DNA from: Bacillota bacterium
GTDB lineage: Bacteria; Bacillota; Clostridia; Oscillospirales; JAKOTC01
Assembly (NCBI GenBank): GCA_029776465.1
Contig: JAKOTC010000206.1
Span: 1 to 6,768, forward strand
DNA length: 6,768 nucleotides
Direction: 5' to 3'
Part shown: positions 1 through 5,921 of the stretch, in pieces
Position numbering within the stretch: position 1 is the first letter of the stretch
Layout: each line of letters opens with the position of its first letter
Made by a program: the position numbers and the translations under genes
Notes under the pieces: model-generated
The model's input: only the letters and a program-made list of their open reading frames with translations
Databases searched by the model: none
Told to the model about the DNA's origin: nothing

Positions 1-1
1 G

Positions 2-103
2 AGCGGAAAGCTTGTGTCCGAAGGCTCTGCGCTGCGGCGTTTTGTCAGCATCCCCTTTGGACTGGAAGCGAACAGAGCCCTGAGGGGAACGACAAATCAG
101 TAA
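2..103 (+). CDS. C-terminal fragment of a convergent plus-strand gene, unidentified
   Basis: An open frame enters from the left edge and ends at TAA (101-103), giving 33 residues that end in RALRGTTNQ. Codon use looks natural for this genome (CTG, GAA, GCG, ATC, CCC), and the stop lies 33 bases before a strong hairpin (137-183) that could serve as its terminator. That is the arrangement expected of a gene converging on the minus-strand operon. A central stretch, FVSIPFGLEANRAL, reads like folded protein, but I do not recognise the family. The fragment is too short to prove coding. The other two plus-strand frames are also open for part of the stretch, so the assignment rests on codon look and context only. 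Confidence 0.4.
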   Translation, partial: SGKLVSEGSALRRFVSIPFGLEANRALRGTTNQ

Positions 104-136
104 ACCGGGTATCCGATAATATCAGCCTTGGGCAAA

Positions 137-183
137 AAAGCAGGGCACTCTGCGCCGAAAAATGGCGCAGGGCGCCCTGCTTT
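137..183 (-). terminator. Intrinsic terminator of the rhamnoside operon, probably bidirectional
   Basis: The outer arms AAAGCAGGGC (137-146) and GCCCTGCTTT (174-183) pair over 10 bp. The inner arms CTGCGCC (150-156) and GGCGCAG (164-170) pair over 7 bp around a 7-base loop. The three positions between them give one A-C mismatch, one C-G pair and one G-T wobble. On the minus strand the stem runs into six T's (complement of 134-139), a classical Rho-independent terminator 22 bases after the GH78 stop. On the plus strand it is followed by TTTATATT, so it may also stop the convergent gene ending at 103. Confidence 0.9.
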
Positions 184-205
184 ATATTGACTTTCAGTAT
201 TTGCG

Positions 206-2770
206 TTACTCGTCTATTGAGAAACTCCACTGGCCGCTGCCCACGGTTTCGGCTTTGCCGTTAAAGTAAACGGTACAGGTCATGCCGAAGGGAACACTCA
301 CGAAAAGGGAAAGTTTTCCCCATTGCCGCACCCATCGAACCGAGAGGGGGCCTTTCACAGTATCCACCTGAGCGGATACCGATAACAATTCTTTTGGGAA
401 ATAGGGTTTTATAATTGCTTGCTCAAATCCGCCGGTAACGGGGCGGATTCCGGCGAGATAAGCGTAAAACCAATAACTGACCGTACCATACATGGGGTGA
501 TTGTGAGAGTTCATGTCCGGTTCGGCTTTGAATTCAAACCGTTCCCAGACCGTGGTGGCGCCGTTTTGAATCATATAGCCATAGGAGGGGTATTCCTCCC
601 GGGTAATCAGCTTCCAGGCATCCTCCAGGTAACCGTTCTCGCTCAAGGCGTCATAGAGATAGCGGGTGCAGAGATTGCCCGTGGTGATCTTATAATCCCT
701 GCTGACCAGGTCGTCATGCAGCACTTTCGCCGCAAGGGCTTTTCCTTCCTCAGGCAGGATCCCCAGCCAAAGGGCAAAGCTTTGGCAGCCCTGAGAGCCG
801 GTGGCCATACGGCCGGTGGAAGGATCCCACCATTTCTTCAGCATGGCCTGACGGATGCTGTCGGCCATTTTTTCATAGTACAGCCGGTCCTCGGGTTTGT
901 TCAGAAGGTCGGCAAACCGGGACAGAAGCTTGGCGTTGTAATAAAAATATCCCGTGGACATGAACTCGCCCGGTGTGTAAAGCGAGTGAACGGCGTTAAT
1001 ATCGTGATCTCCGTTCACACAGGCGTAAACCGGGCCGGCCCAGTCCCCGTAATGGGAGTAGTTCACGATCAAGCTCTCGGCATGAGCGGCAAGGCATTCC
1101 TGCCAGCGCGCAAAACCCTCATAGGCGTCGGCGATGGCAGAGCGGTTATCGGTGAATAGCAGCGCCTGAAGCCCCGCAACCAGGAAGGAGGAGCAGACCG
1201 GGTCGGCAGGCCGGCTTCCGTAAACATAGGGGGCGGTGCAGGTGATGGAGCCGTCCTTGCCCTGACAATCCAGCAGATCGGCCAGCACTTTGGGAAAGAG
1301 TCTGCCGATGTCGAAATGATAGGGCGTCTCCTCAAAACGGACGGTGGCGTCGTTCATCCAGCCCATCCGTTCATCCCGCTGGGGGCAGTCGGTGAGAATG
1401 CCGTGAATATTGGCCTTTTCGGTTTGAAGGGAGAGCTTTTCAATGGCATTGACCAAAGCGCTTCCGCAGGTGAAAAAGCTGCCGGTTTGGACGTCGGAAT
1501 AAAAACTGACGGCTGTGAGGTCCTCCTTGCGAAGCAGGGGAAGGCCGGTGATTTTGGCATACCGGAAGCCGTGGTAGACAAACCTGGGCTGCCAGACCTT
1601 CAGGTCCCGCTCATCTCCGGAGGCGATATAGCAATCCCGGCAGAGCGCTCCTCGAAGGTTGGCGGTATGCAGGGATCCGTCCGGGTTTAAAAACTCGCCG
1701 TGTTCGATGGTGATCCGCTGTCCCTCGGTCATTCCGGCGGGCAGGCGGAGCCGTATCACTCCCGCCATGTTCTGGCCGAAGTCAACCAAGAACCCGTCTT
1801 CTGCGGGCCAAATGGTTTTGGGAGAATAAAGTTCTTGTTCGCGGATCGGTTCCAGCTCGGTAACGAGGGGCGTGCCGCCGGGGGAGGAGACCGCTTTTGC
1901 AGGTGCAAAGCCCTCGGGGCTGCTTTCCGGAAGATTCCAGCCGGGAATAGAGCATCCCGCGTCATAGGTCTCTCCGTTGAAAAGATGGTTGTAGACAATG
2001 CCGCCCTGGCCGCACAGCCAGCTTTCGTCCGTGCAAATCGTTTCCGTTTCGCCGTCCGTATAGGTGATTTTCAAAACGGCCGACAGCTGGGGAAGGCCGA
2101 AAAAACCGATCTTACGATCGGTCAGCCCGTCAATATAACTGCCCTCATTGCGCCGCCAGCCTTCGCCCACTTCGATGGCAAGGGTATTTTTGCCCGGCTT
2201 TAAAAAGCTCTCCAGTTCGGGAAGGCAGACATAATAAACGGTTTTGGTATAGTCGGAAACCGGGGGCTCCAGCAGGCTGCTGTCGAGGGGCTGTCCGTTT
2301 AGGGTGGCGTGATGATAGCCAAGCCCGCTGACATACAGCAGAGCACCGGTGATCTCCTTATCAATATAAAAATCTTTTCTGAAATATAGTGTTTTGCCCT
2401 TTTCGTCCTTTTGGGAGGCGATCCAGTTGAGGGGGTAAGCGGGGAGGTCAGAGAGAAAGAAGTAATCCTCTTTCGGTTCGCTTTCCTGTCCCGAGTTATC
2501 CCGAACCGAAACCTCAAAACAGATCCTTTTTTCAACCGGCAGGGGTTTGCCCTGATACCCAATGCTTTGATTCCGGTTCTCACACCAGCCGGAATCCCAG
2601 AAAACCTCCTGGTCACAGGTGACCTTGACTTTGCAGGCTGTCTGGTAGAGGTTTTTACCGCTGGATAAAACCCTCCAGGAAAAGACCGGCGTTTTGGAAT
2701 GAAAGACCCGGTAACGATTATCCTTTTTTAGTGCTTTTGAGTTGATGCGAAAGCTTTCGATTGCAATCAT
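206..2770 (-). CDS. Alpha-L-rhamnosidase, glycoside hydrolase family 78 (cytoplasmic)
   Basis: This 854-residue protein should hydrolyse terminal alpha-L-rhamnosyl bonds in plant glycosides or pectin-derived oligosaccharides, releasing L-rhamnose by inversion. Seen in sequence: N-terminal Ig-like/beta-sandwich regions (about 1-330), including the stretch ending GEGW near 202-205 typical of the family's N-terminal lectin-like module. A second beta-sandwich follows (about 325-425, VDFGQNMAGV). The (alpha/alpha)6 catalytic barrel spans about 430-775, and a C-terminal beta domain (about 776-854) contains the family-like VSVPFGM segment. The acidic motif DCPQRDERMGW (461-471), with D461, D466, E467 and D474, matches the GH78 general-acid region. 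TTVWERFE (739-746), with E743, matches the general-base region, followed by NSHNHPMYG (754-762). Length is normal for GH78. There is no signal peptide or membrane segment, so it acts in the cytoplasm on imported substrate. The ATG at 2770 follows GGCGGAG (2777-2783) at 6 bases. It is the last gene of the operon, 41 bases after rhaA, consistent with feeding rhamnose to RhaA. The exact glycoside substrate cannot be read from the sequence. Confidence 0.96.
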   Translation of the reverse strand: MIAIESFRINSKALKKDNRYRVFHSKTPVFSWRVLSSGKNLYQTACKVKVTCDQEVFWDSGWCENRNQSIGYQGKPLPVEKRICFEVSVRDNSGQESEPKEDYFFLSDLPAYPLNWIASQKDEKGKTLYFRKDFYIDKEITGALLYVSGLGYHHATLNGQPLDSSLLEPPVSDYTKTVYYVCLPELESFLKPGKNTLAIEVGEGWRRNEGSYIDGLTDRKIGFFGLPQLSAVLKITYTDGETETICTDESWLCGQGGIVYNHLFNGETYDAGCSIPGWNLPESSPEGFAPAKAVSSPGGTPLVTELEPIREQELYSPKTIWPAEDGFLVDFGQNMAGVIRLRLPAGMTEGQRITIEHGEFLNPDGSLHTANLRGALCRDCYIASGDERDLKVWQPRFVYHGFRYAKITGLPLLRKEDLTAVSFYSDVQTGSFFTCGSALVNAIEKLSLQTEKANIHGILTDCPQRDERMGWMNDATVRFEETPYHFDIGRLFPKVLADLLDCQGKDGSITCTAPYVYGSRPADPVCSSFLVAGLQALLFTDNRSAIADAYEGFARWQECLAAHAESLIVNYSHYGDWAGPVYACVNGDHDINAVHSLYTPGEFMSTGYFYYNAKLLSRFADLLNKPEDRLYYEKMADSIRQAMLKKWWDPSTGRMATGSQGCQSFALWLGILPEEGKALAAKVLHDDLVSRDYKITTGNLCTRYLYDALSENGYLEDAWKLITREEYPSYGYMIQNGATTVWERFEFKAEPDMNSHNHPMYGTVSYWFYAYLAGIRPVTGGFEQAIIKPYFPKELLSVSAQVDTVKGPLSVRWVRQWGKLSLFVSVPFGMTCTVYFNGKAETVGSGQWSFSIDE

Positions 2771-2811
2771 GATGTTCTCCGCCTGTTATTCATTTATTTT
2801 TACTGTAAAGC

Positions 2812-4080
2812 TTAATGGCGCTTGCTTTGCACGTCGGCCTCGTATTTTTTTACCATCTCCAGCCATTCGGTGTTCAGCGGCCTGCCGGTTTTCAGCAGAA
2901 GCATTTCCCACACCGCGCCGGAGGGCAGATTTTTAAATTCCTCCATCAAAGCCAGGCGAGAGGTATAGTCGCCTCGGGCCTCGGCCTCCTCCAACAGAGC
3001 GGTGGGTTCCAGCAGAGCGGTCAGCATGGCTTTGCCTGCGGCGCGCAGGCCGATAACCCAGGCAGCGACCCGGTTGATGCTGGCGTCAAAATAGTCCAAC
3101 CCCATTCCGACTTTGCCGAAGAAACCGCCCCGTTTCATCTCCAGCATCAGGCTGGAAAGCTCATCGCCCTGAATCAGCACGTGGTCACTGTCCCAGCGTA
3201 CCCCACGGCTGATGTGCAGCAGAACGTCCTCCACCAGCATTGCCACCGAGGACAGCTTGTCGGCCACCGATTCGGTGGGGTGATAATGGCCGGTGTCCAT
3301 GCAGATGCCTACATGGTTTTTGACCGCGTAGGCCAGATAAAATTCGTGTGAACCCACGGTGAAGCATTCGGTTCCGATGCCGAACAGCTTGCCCTCCAGA
3401 ACATCCCGCATCACCGTGCGATCGTATTTCTCCTCGAAGATCTGGTCGAGGGAATCCATCAGATACTCCCTGTAAAGCCTGCGGTTGGCCGGAAGGTCCT
3501 TCATCCCGTCGGGGATCCAGATGTTGTTGACACAGGGAGTGCCCAGCTCGCTTCCCATGACCGCGGAGATGGCCCGCGCCCCTTTGCCTGCTTTGATCCA
3601 ATAGTCCCGGACGGCTTTGTCCCGGGAGGCCAGTGAAAATCCGTCCTTCATCATGGGATGGGTGAAGAAGGAGGCGTTGAAATCCAGTCCATACTGCCGT
3701 TCTTTCGCCCACGAAATCCAGCGGGAAAAATCCTCGGCGGTCAGCTCGTTGCGGGGCTTGACCTGGGTGGGCTCGGCGTAGATGCTGTGCAGATTGACCC
3801 GATGCTTACAGGGGGAGAGGGAAAAGGCCATTTCAATGTCCGCTCTCAGTTCCTCGGCATTTCGGGCGGCGCCGAGATAATTTCCGGTGACCAGGTTCTG
3901 GCTGGCCACGTCGCCCACCTCTTCAAAACCCTTGACATCGTCCCCCTGCCAGCAGTGAAGGGAGATGGGGATTTCTGAAAATGCCTCCATCACGGCATCA
4001 GTGTCCACACCAAAGGCCGAATAGGTCTTTTTGGCTATTTCATAAGCCGCCAGTATCCGGTTTTCGTCGCGAAGATACAT
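2812..4080 (-). CDS. rhaA: L-rhamnose isomerase
   Basis: The 422-residue protein interconverts L-rhamnose and L-rhamnulose, the first step of the phosphorylating rhamnose pathway, in the cytoplasm with divalent metal (Mn/Zn) ions. It closely resembles E. coli RhaA (419 residues, from memory) along its whole length: SLHCWQGDDVKGFE (40-53), TGNYLGAARNAEELRAD (65-81), NNIWIPDGMKD (185-195), FGIGTECFTVGS (233-244), MDTGHYHPTE (261-270), HISRGVRWDSDHV (289-301) and GLDYFDASINRVAAWVIG (327-344). The conserved acidic and histidine residues expected for metal and substrate binding are present: E238, D262, H265, H289, D297, D299 and D329. The ATG at 4080 is preceded by a perfect GGAGG (4088-4092) at 7-base spacing, so the start is secure. 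It begins 27 bases after the SGNH gene and ends 41 bases before GH78, with no terminator on either side, so it is co-transcribed. The kinase and aldolase that should follow in the pathway are not in this window. Confidence 0.98.
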   Translation of the reverse strand: MYLRDENRILAAYEIAKKTYSAFGVDTDAVMEAFSEIPISLHCWQGDDVKGFEEVGDVASQNLVTGNYLGAARNAEELRADIEMAFSLSPCKHRVNLHSIYAEPTQVKPRNELTAEDFSRWISWAKERQYGLDFNASFFTHPMMKDGFSLASRDKAVRDYWIKAGKGARAISAVMGSELGTPCVNNIWIPDGMKDLPANRRLYREYLMDSLDQIFEEKYDRTVMRDVLEGKLFGIGTECFTVGSHEFYLAYAVKNHVGICMDTGHYHPTESVADKLSSVAMLVEDVLLHISRGVRWDSDHVLIQGDELSSLMLEMKRGGFFGKVGMGLDYFDASINRVAAWVIGLRAAGKAMLTALLEPTALLEEAEARGDYTSRLALMEEFKNLPSGAVWEMLLLKTGRPLNTEWLEMVKKYEADVQSKRH

Positions 4081-4107
4081 ATCAAAACCTCCAATATTTT
4101 AAATTCT

Positions 4108-4840
4108 TTATAACAAGATCGTCTCAAACAGCCTGCCCGAAAAGAGGCTGTGCATTTCTCTGGAGGGGTGGTTGATAAAGTTGGAAAGGAGGCTGGTGAT
4201 GTCGGCGCCGCGCTGCTCAAGCGCCTTCCAGTCTGCATAGCAGTCGCAGACCAGAACGTCTTCTTTCTCTGCCGTTTCACGGGCAGCCTGTATGTATTCG
4301 TCCATCTTCCCGCTGTTCTGGGCTGAGGCGCAGCTTTCGGCGGTGCGGATCAGCCATTCAACCGAAAGATTGGGGTTGACCGAGGTGCAAAGCATATTGG
4401 GGGTCATCAAAATGGTGTCAATATTGTTTTTTCTTAAACAGCCGAATATCTCAGAGAGGCTGTGGGTATAGTTCTCCTTGGTTTTGCACAGCACATCGTT
4501 CAGCCCGAAGCAGACTACGGCCAGATCCGGCGCGGCAGAGACAATGTCGCGCTGGACCCGGTTCGCCCCCTGCTCGGCGCTGCCGCCCGAAATTCCCGCG
4601 TTGAGGATGGACACGGGGCAATTGGGAAAAACGGATTCGATCCGCTCTTTTAAACGGTTGTGATAAACCGCGCGGTGGTCGTATATACAGTCAAATTTGC
4701 CCTGGCTTTTTTCCACTACCTCAAAACAACCGTGGGTTACGCTGTCGCCCAGAAAAGCGATTTTCAGGGGTGCATCAGTCCCCCGGGTCTTCCGCCTTCC
4801 GGCGGATTTTATCCCGGATTTTCAAATCTTCTTTTCTCAT
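4108..4840 (-). CDS. SGNH/GDSL-family hydrolase (probable carbohydrate esterase), frameshifted near the N-terminus
   Basis: SGNH hydrolases are serine esterases. In this operon the likeliest role is removing acetyl or other acyl groups from rhamnose-containing sugars (inference). The gene appears to start at ATG 4840, which overlaps the araC stop as ATGA and has AGCAGGT (4847-4853) as ribosome binding site. That frame reads MRKEDLKIRD and on to TGA at 4775 after 21 residues. The +1 frame continues with APLKIAFLGDSVTHG, containing the catalytic serine (codon 4741-4743), and stays open to TAA at 4108. Deleting one G from the G-run at 4780-4784 joins them into 243 residues. In that joined numbering: block I GDS 31-33, block II NAG near 80-82, block III GLND 112-115, and a block V-like INHP 222-225 with H224. 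No signal peptide is visible. The longest uninterrupted ORF with a legal start (GTG 4716, 202 residues) begins just after GDS and would lack the catalytic serine, so it is unlikely to be the true protein. It may be a pseudogene, a sequencing artefact or a programmed frameshift. Confidence 0.85.
4780..4784 (-). other. Frameshift site: five-G run in the SGNH gene
   Basis: On the minus strand the reading from ATG 4840 goes GAC CCG GGG GAC TGA. Skipping one G gives GGG ACT GAT GCA, which enters the frame carrying LGDSVTHG. The +1 frame upstream of the GDS motif is open only back to a TGA just after the start region and has no ATG, GTG or TTG there, so the catalytic block cannot be translated without a shift. 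Just upstream is a 6-bp hairpin with a GGAA tetraloop (4791-4806). Confidence 0.8.
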
Positions 4841-5685
4841 ATTTTTACCTGCTTTCTTGAATCACGTTGGGAAACAGTGGCGATATACCGGTATCGCAAA
4901 GGGGGATATCCGATTCGGGCTTTAAAGACGCGTGAGAAGTAATATGCGCTTTTAAACCCCGAAAGCTCCGCAATTTCCTGCACCGGCAATCCGGTTTCCT
5001 GCAAAAGCTTTTTCGCTTTGTTCAGCCAAAGGTTTAGCACATAATCCATTGGGGAGAGCCCGGTGTTCTTCTTGAAATATCGAATGAAATACCGGGGATT
5101 GAAATGGGCGATCTCGGAGAGCTTTTCAAGGGTGATTTCCTCGGCATAGGATTTTTCGATGTAGTGGATGACATTCAGAATCTTGGGTTCCTGGGGAATC
5201 ATAGTGGGAACCGTATCCGAATGCTCGATATAATAAATCAACAGCCGGGTCAAAAGCTCTTTTTGCCGCAGAACCCGGGGGAGGTCGGAACTGCCCGCAC
5301 AATCGAGGATCTCCCTGAAAAGTGAAGCCAGATACTCGGGGTTATCCACCTGGACAAAAGGGGAGAGGCTGACAATCTCGGTCAGATCCCGCTCGCCGCA
5401 GGAGAAGGTGCAATGAATCCAATATTTCTCCGCCGTATCATCCTGATAGGCGTGATAGGTTTGCAGGGAAGAGGAGGGGAGTAAAAAGAGCTGCCCAGGC
5501 CGTCCTTCATATTCTTTTCCGCTGATGGAGATCATAAAACGGCCTTTGGTGAGGTAATAAAATTTGTTATAGGCAGGCGAGATGTTTTTTTCGCCCCAGC
5601 TTTCCCAAAGCCGAGTATAAGCCCCGGTGAGAAAATTGACCTTCAGATCGCTCATCTGATTTGACAGGATTTCGGTTCCGTTCAT
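4837..5685 (-). CDS. AraC-family transcriptional regulator (cupin sensor domain plus double HTH)
   Basis: The 282-residue protein has the standard AraC/XylS layout. An N-terminal cupin-like ligand-binding domain spans about 15-110, with the segments YYLTKGRF (43-50) and GQLFLLPSS (64-72) typical of the AraC_binding fold. A middle helical linker is followed by two helix-turn-helix motifs, about 184-206 (ITLEKLSEIAHFNPRYFIRYFKK) and about 233-257 (PVQEIAELSGFKSAYYFSRVFK). The signature ending GYPPLRYR lies at 259-266. The ATG at 5685 follows AGAGG (5694-5698) at 8 bases; an internal ATG at codon 11 lacks a clear ribosome binding site. It is the first gene of the cluster and its stop overlaps the next start by 4 bases, indicating translational coupling. 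By context it probably senses L-rhamnose or a rhamnoside and activates its own operon from the single promoter upstream (inference). It is not a certain RhaR/RhaS orthologue, so no symbol is given. Confidence 0.93.
   Translation of the reverse strand: MNGTEILSNQMSDLKVNFLTGAYTRLWESWGEKNISPAYNKFYYLTKGRFMISISGKEYEGRPGQLFLLPSSSLQTYHAYQDDTAEKYWIHCTFSCGERDLTEIVSLSPFVQVDNPEYLASLFREILDCAGSSDLPRVLRQKELLTRLLIYYIEHSDTVPTMIPQEPKILNVIHYIEKSYAEEITLEKLSEIAHFNPRYFIRYFKKNTGLSPMDYVLNLWLNKAKKLLQETGLPVQEIAELSGFKSAYYFSRVFKARIGYPPLRYRYIATVSQRDSRKQVKI
4847..4853 (-). promoter_or_regulatory. Ribosome binding site that decides the SGNH start
   Basis: AGCAGGT on the minus strand lies 6 bases upstream of ATG 4840, inside the last codons of araC. 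With the ATGA stop/start overlap it marks 4840 as the natural start of the SGNH gene, although the ATG frame closes after 21 codons. Confidence 0.65.
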
Positions 5686-5748
5686 ACCCTTCGCCTCTCA
5701 TCTTACTTCCGGTTTTAATTTTTGTAAATGTGGTATAGTGCATCATTT

Positions 5749-5777
5749 ATTGTACTTTATTCACCTCTTTTATGCAA
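5749..5777 (-). promoter_or_regulatory. Sigma-A-type promoter of the araC-SGNH-rhaA-GH78 operon
   Basis: On the minus strand TTGCAT (complement of 5772-5777) and TACAAT (complement of 5749-5754) are separated by exactly 17 bases, close to the TTGACA/TATAAT consensus. Transcription would begin near 5740, leaving an untranslated leader of about 55 bases before the araC ATG at 5685. No other good promoter was seen between the four genes, so this is likely the main operon promoter. The imperfect -35 fits an activator-dependent promoter, which is inference. Confidence 0.7.
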
Positions 5778-5783
5778 TAATTA

Positions 5784-5794
5784 ATAAGCCTTAT
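5784..5794. promoter_or_regulatory. Small palindrome just upstream of the -35 box, possible operator
   Basis: ATAAG-C-CTTAT is an inverted repeat with 5-base arms and a single central base. It sits 6 bases upstream of the -35 hexamer, a usual place for an activator site. AraC proteins more often bind direct repeats, and AT-rich DNA yields such palindromes by chance, so this is only a candidate. Confidence 0.25.
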
Positions 5795-5799
5795 ACAAC

Positions 5800-5836
5800 G
5801 AAAACCCTGCTGACCATTACGGTTAGCAGGGTTTTC
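5800..5836 (-). terminator. Intrinsic terminator downstream of the GDPD gene
   Basis: A 16-bp stem (5800-5815 with 5821-5836, one G-T wobble) surrounds the 5-base loop ATTAC. On the minus strand the GC-rich part, including AGCAGGG, runs into TTTTCGTTGT, giving a Rho-independent terminator that ends the GDPD transcript and insulates the operon promoter 23 bases further on. The stem base is A/T rich on both sides, so it could also work in the plus direction, but no plus-strand gene reaches it. Between this hairpin and the GDPD stop (5837-5921) only two weak stem-loops are seen (5846-5861 and 5879-5898). Confidence 0.85.
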
Positions 5837-5921
5837 TGCGCTTTCTGCGTTAACATACGCAATGCAGATGTAATTGCTCCGGCAAACATATAAGCCGGGG
5901 ATGGACAGGGAAGTGCTATGA

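Noticed and set aside
1..51. Minus-strand ATG at 51 preceded by AAAGGGG, possible start of a gene running off the left edge
   Set aside because: The purine run touches the ATG, leaving no normal spacing. No promoter is visible after the operon terminator, and the plus-strand reading of the same bases looks more like coding sequence.
45..230. 61-residue minus-strand frame over the operon end
   Set aside because: It starts inside the GH78 C-terminus in another frame and runs through the terminator hairpin, so it is not a gene.
419..1159. 246-residue plus-strand open frame
   Set aside because: It lies entirely opposite the GH78 gene, shows no recognisable family and has no ribosome binding site. 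It is a shadow of a GC-rich coding strand.
2799..2809. Small palindrome TTTAC-T-GTAAA between rhaA and the GH78 gene
   Set aside because: The arms are five bases with one central base and no T-run of terminator type. This is expected by chance in AT-rich spacer, and the two genes look co-transcribed.
4108..4716. 202-residue SGNH ORF from GTG 4716 taken as the complete protein
   Set aside because: It starts immediately after the GDSVTHG block, so it lacks the catalytic serine, and it has no good ribosome binding site. The conserved block is present just upstream in the same frame, pointing to a start at 4840 plus a frameshift.
5837..5921. Search for a small RNA, riboswitch or small gene downstream of GDPD
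   Set aside because: Only two weak stem-loops (5846-5861, 5879-5898) and a short repeated TTTCTGCG are seen. There is no promoter, no conserved fold I recognise and no ORF with a ribosome binding site.
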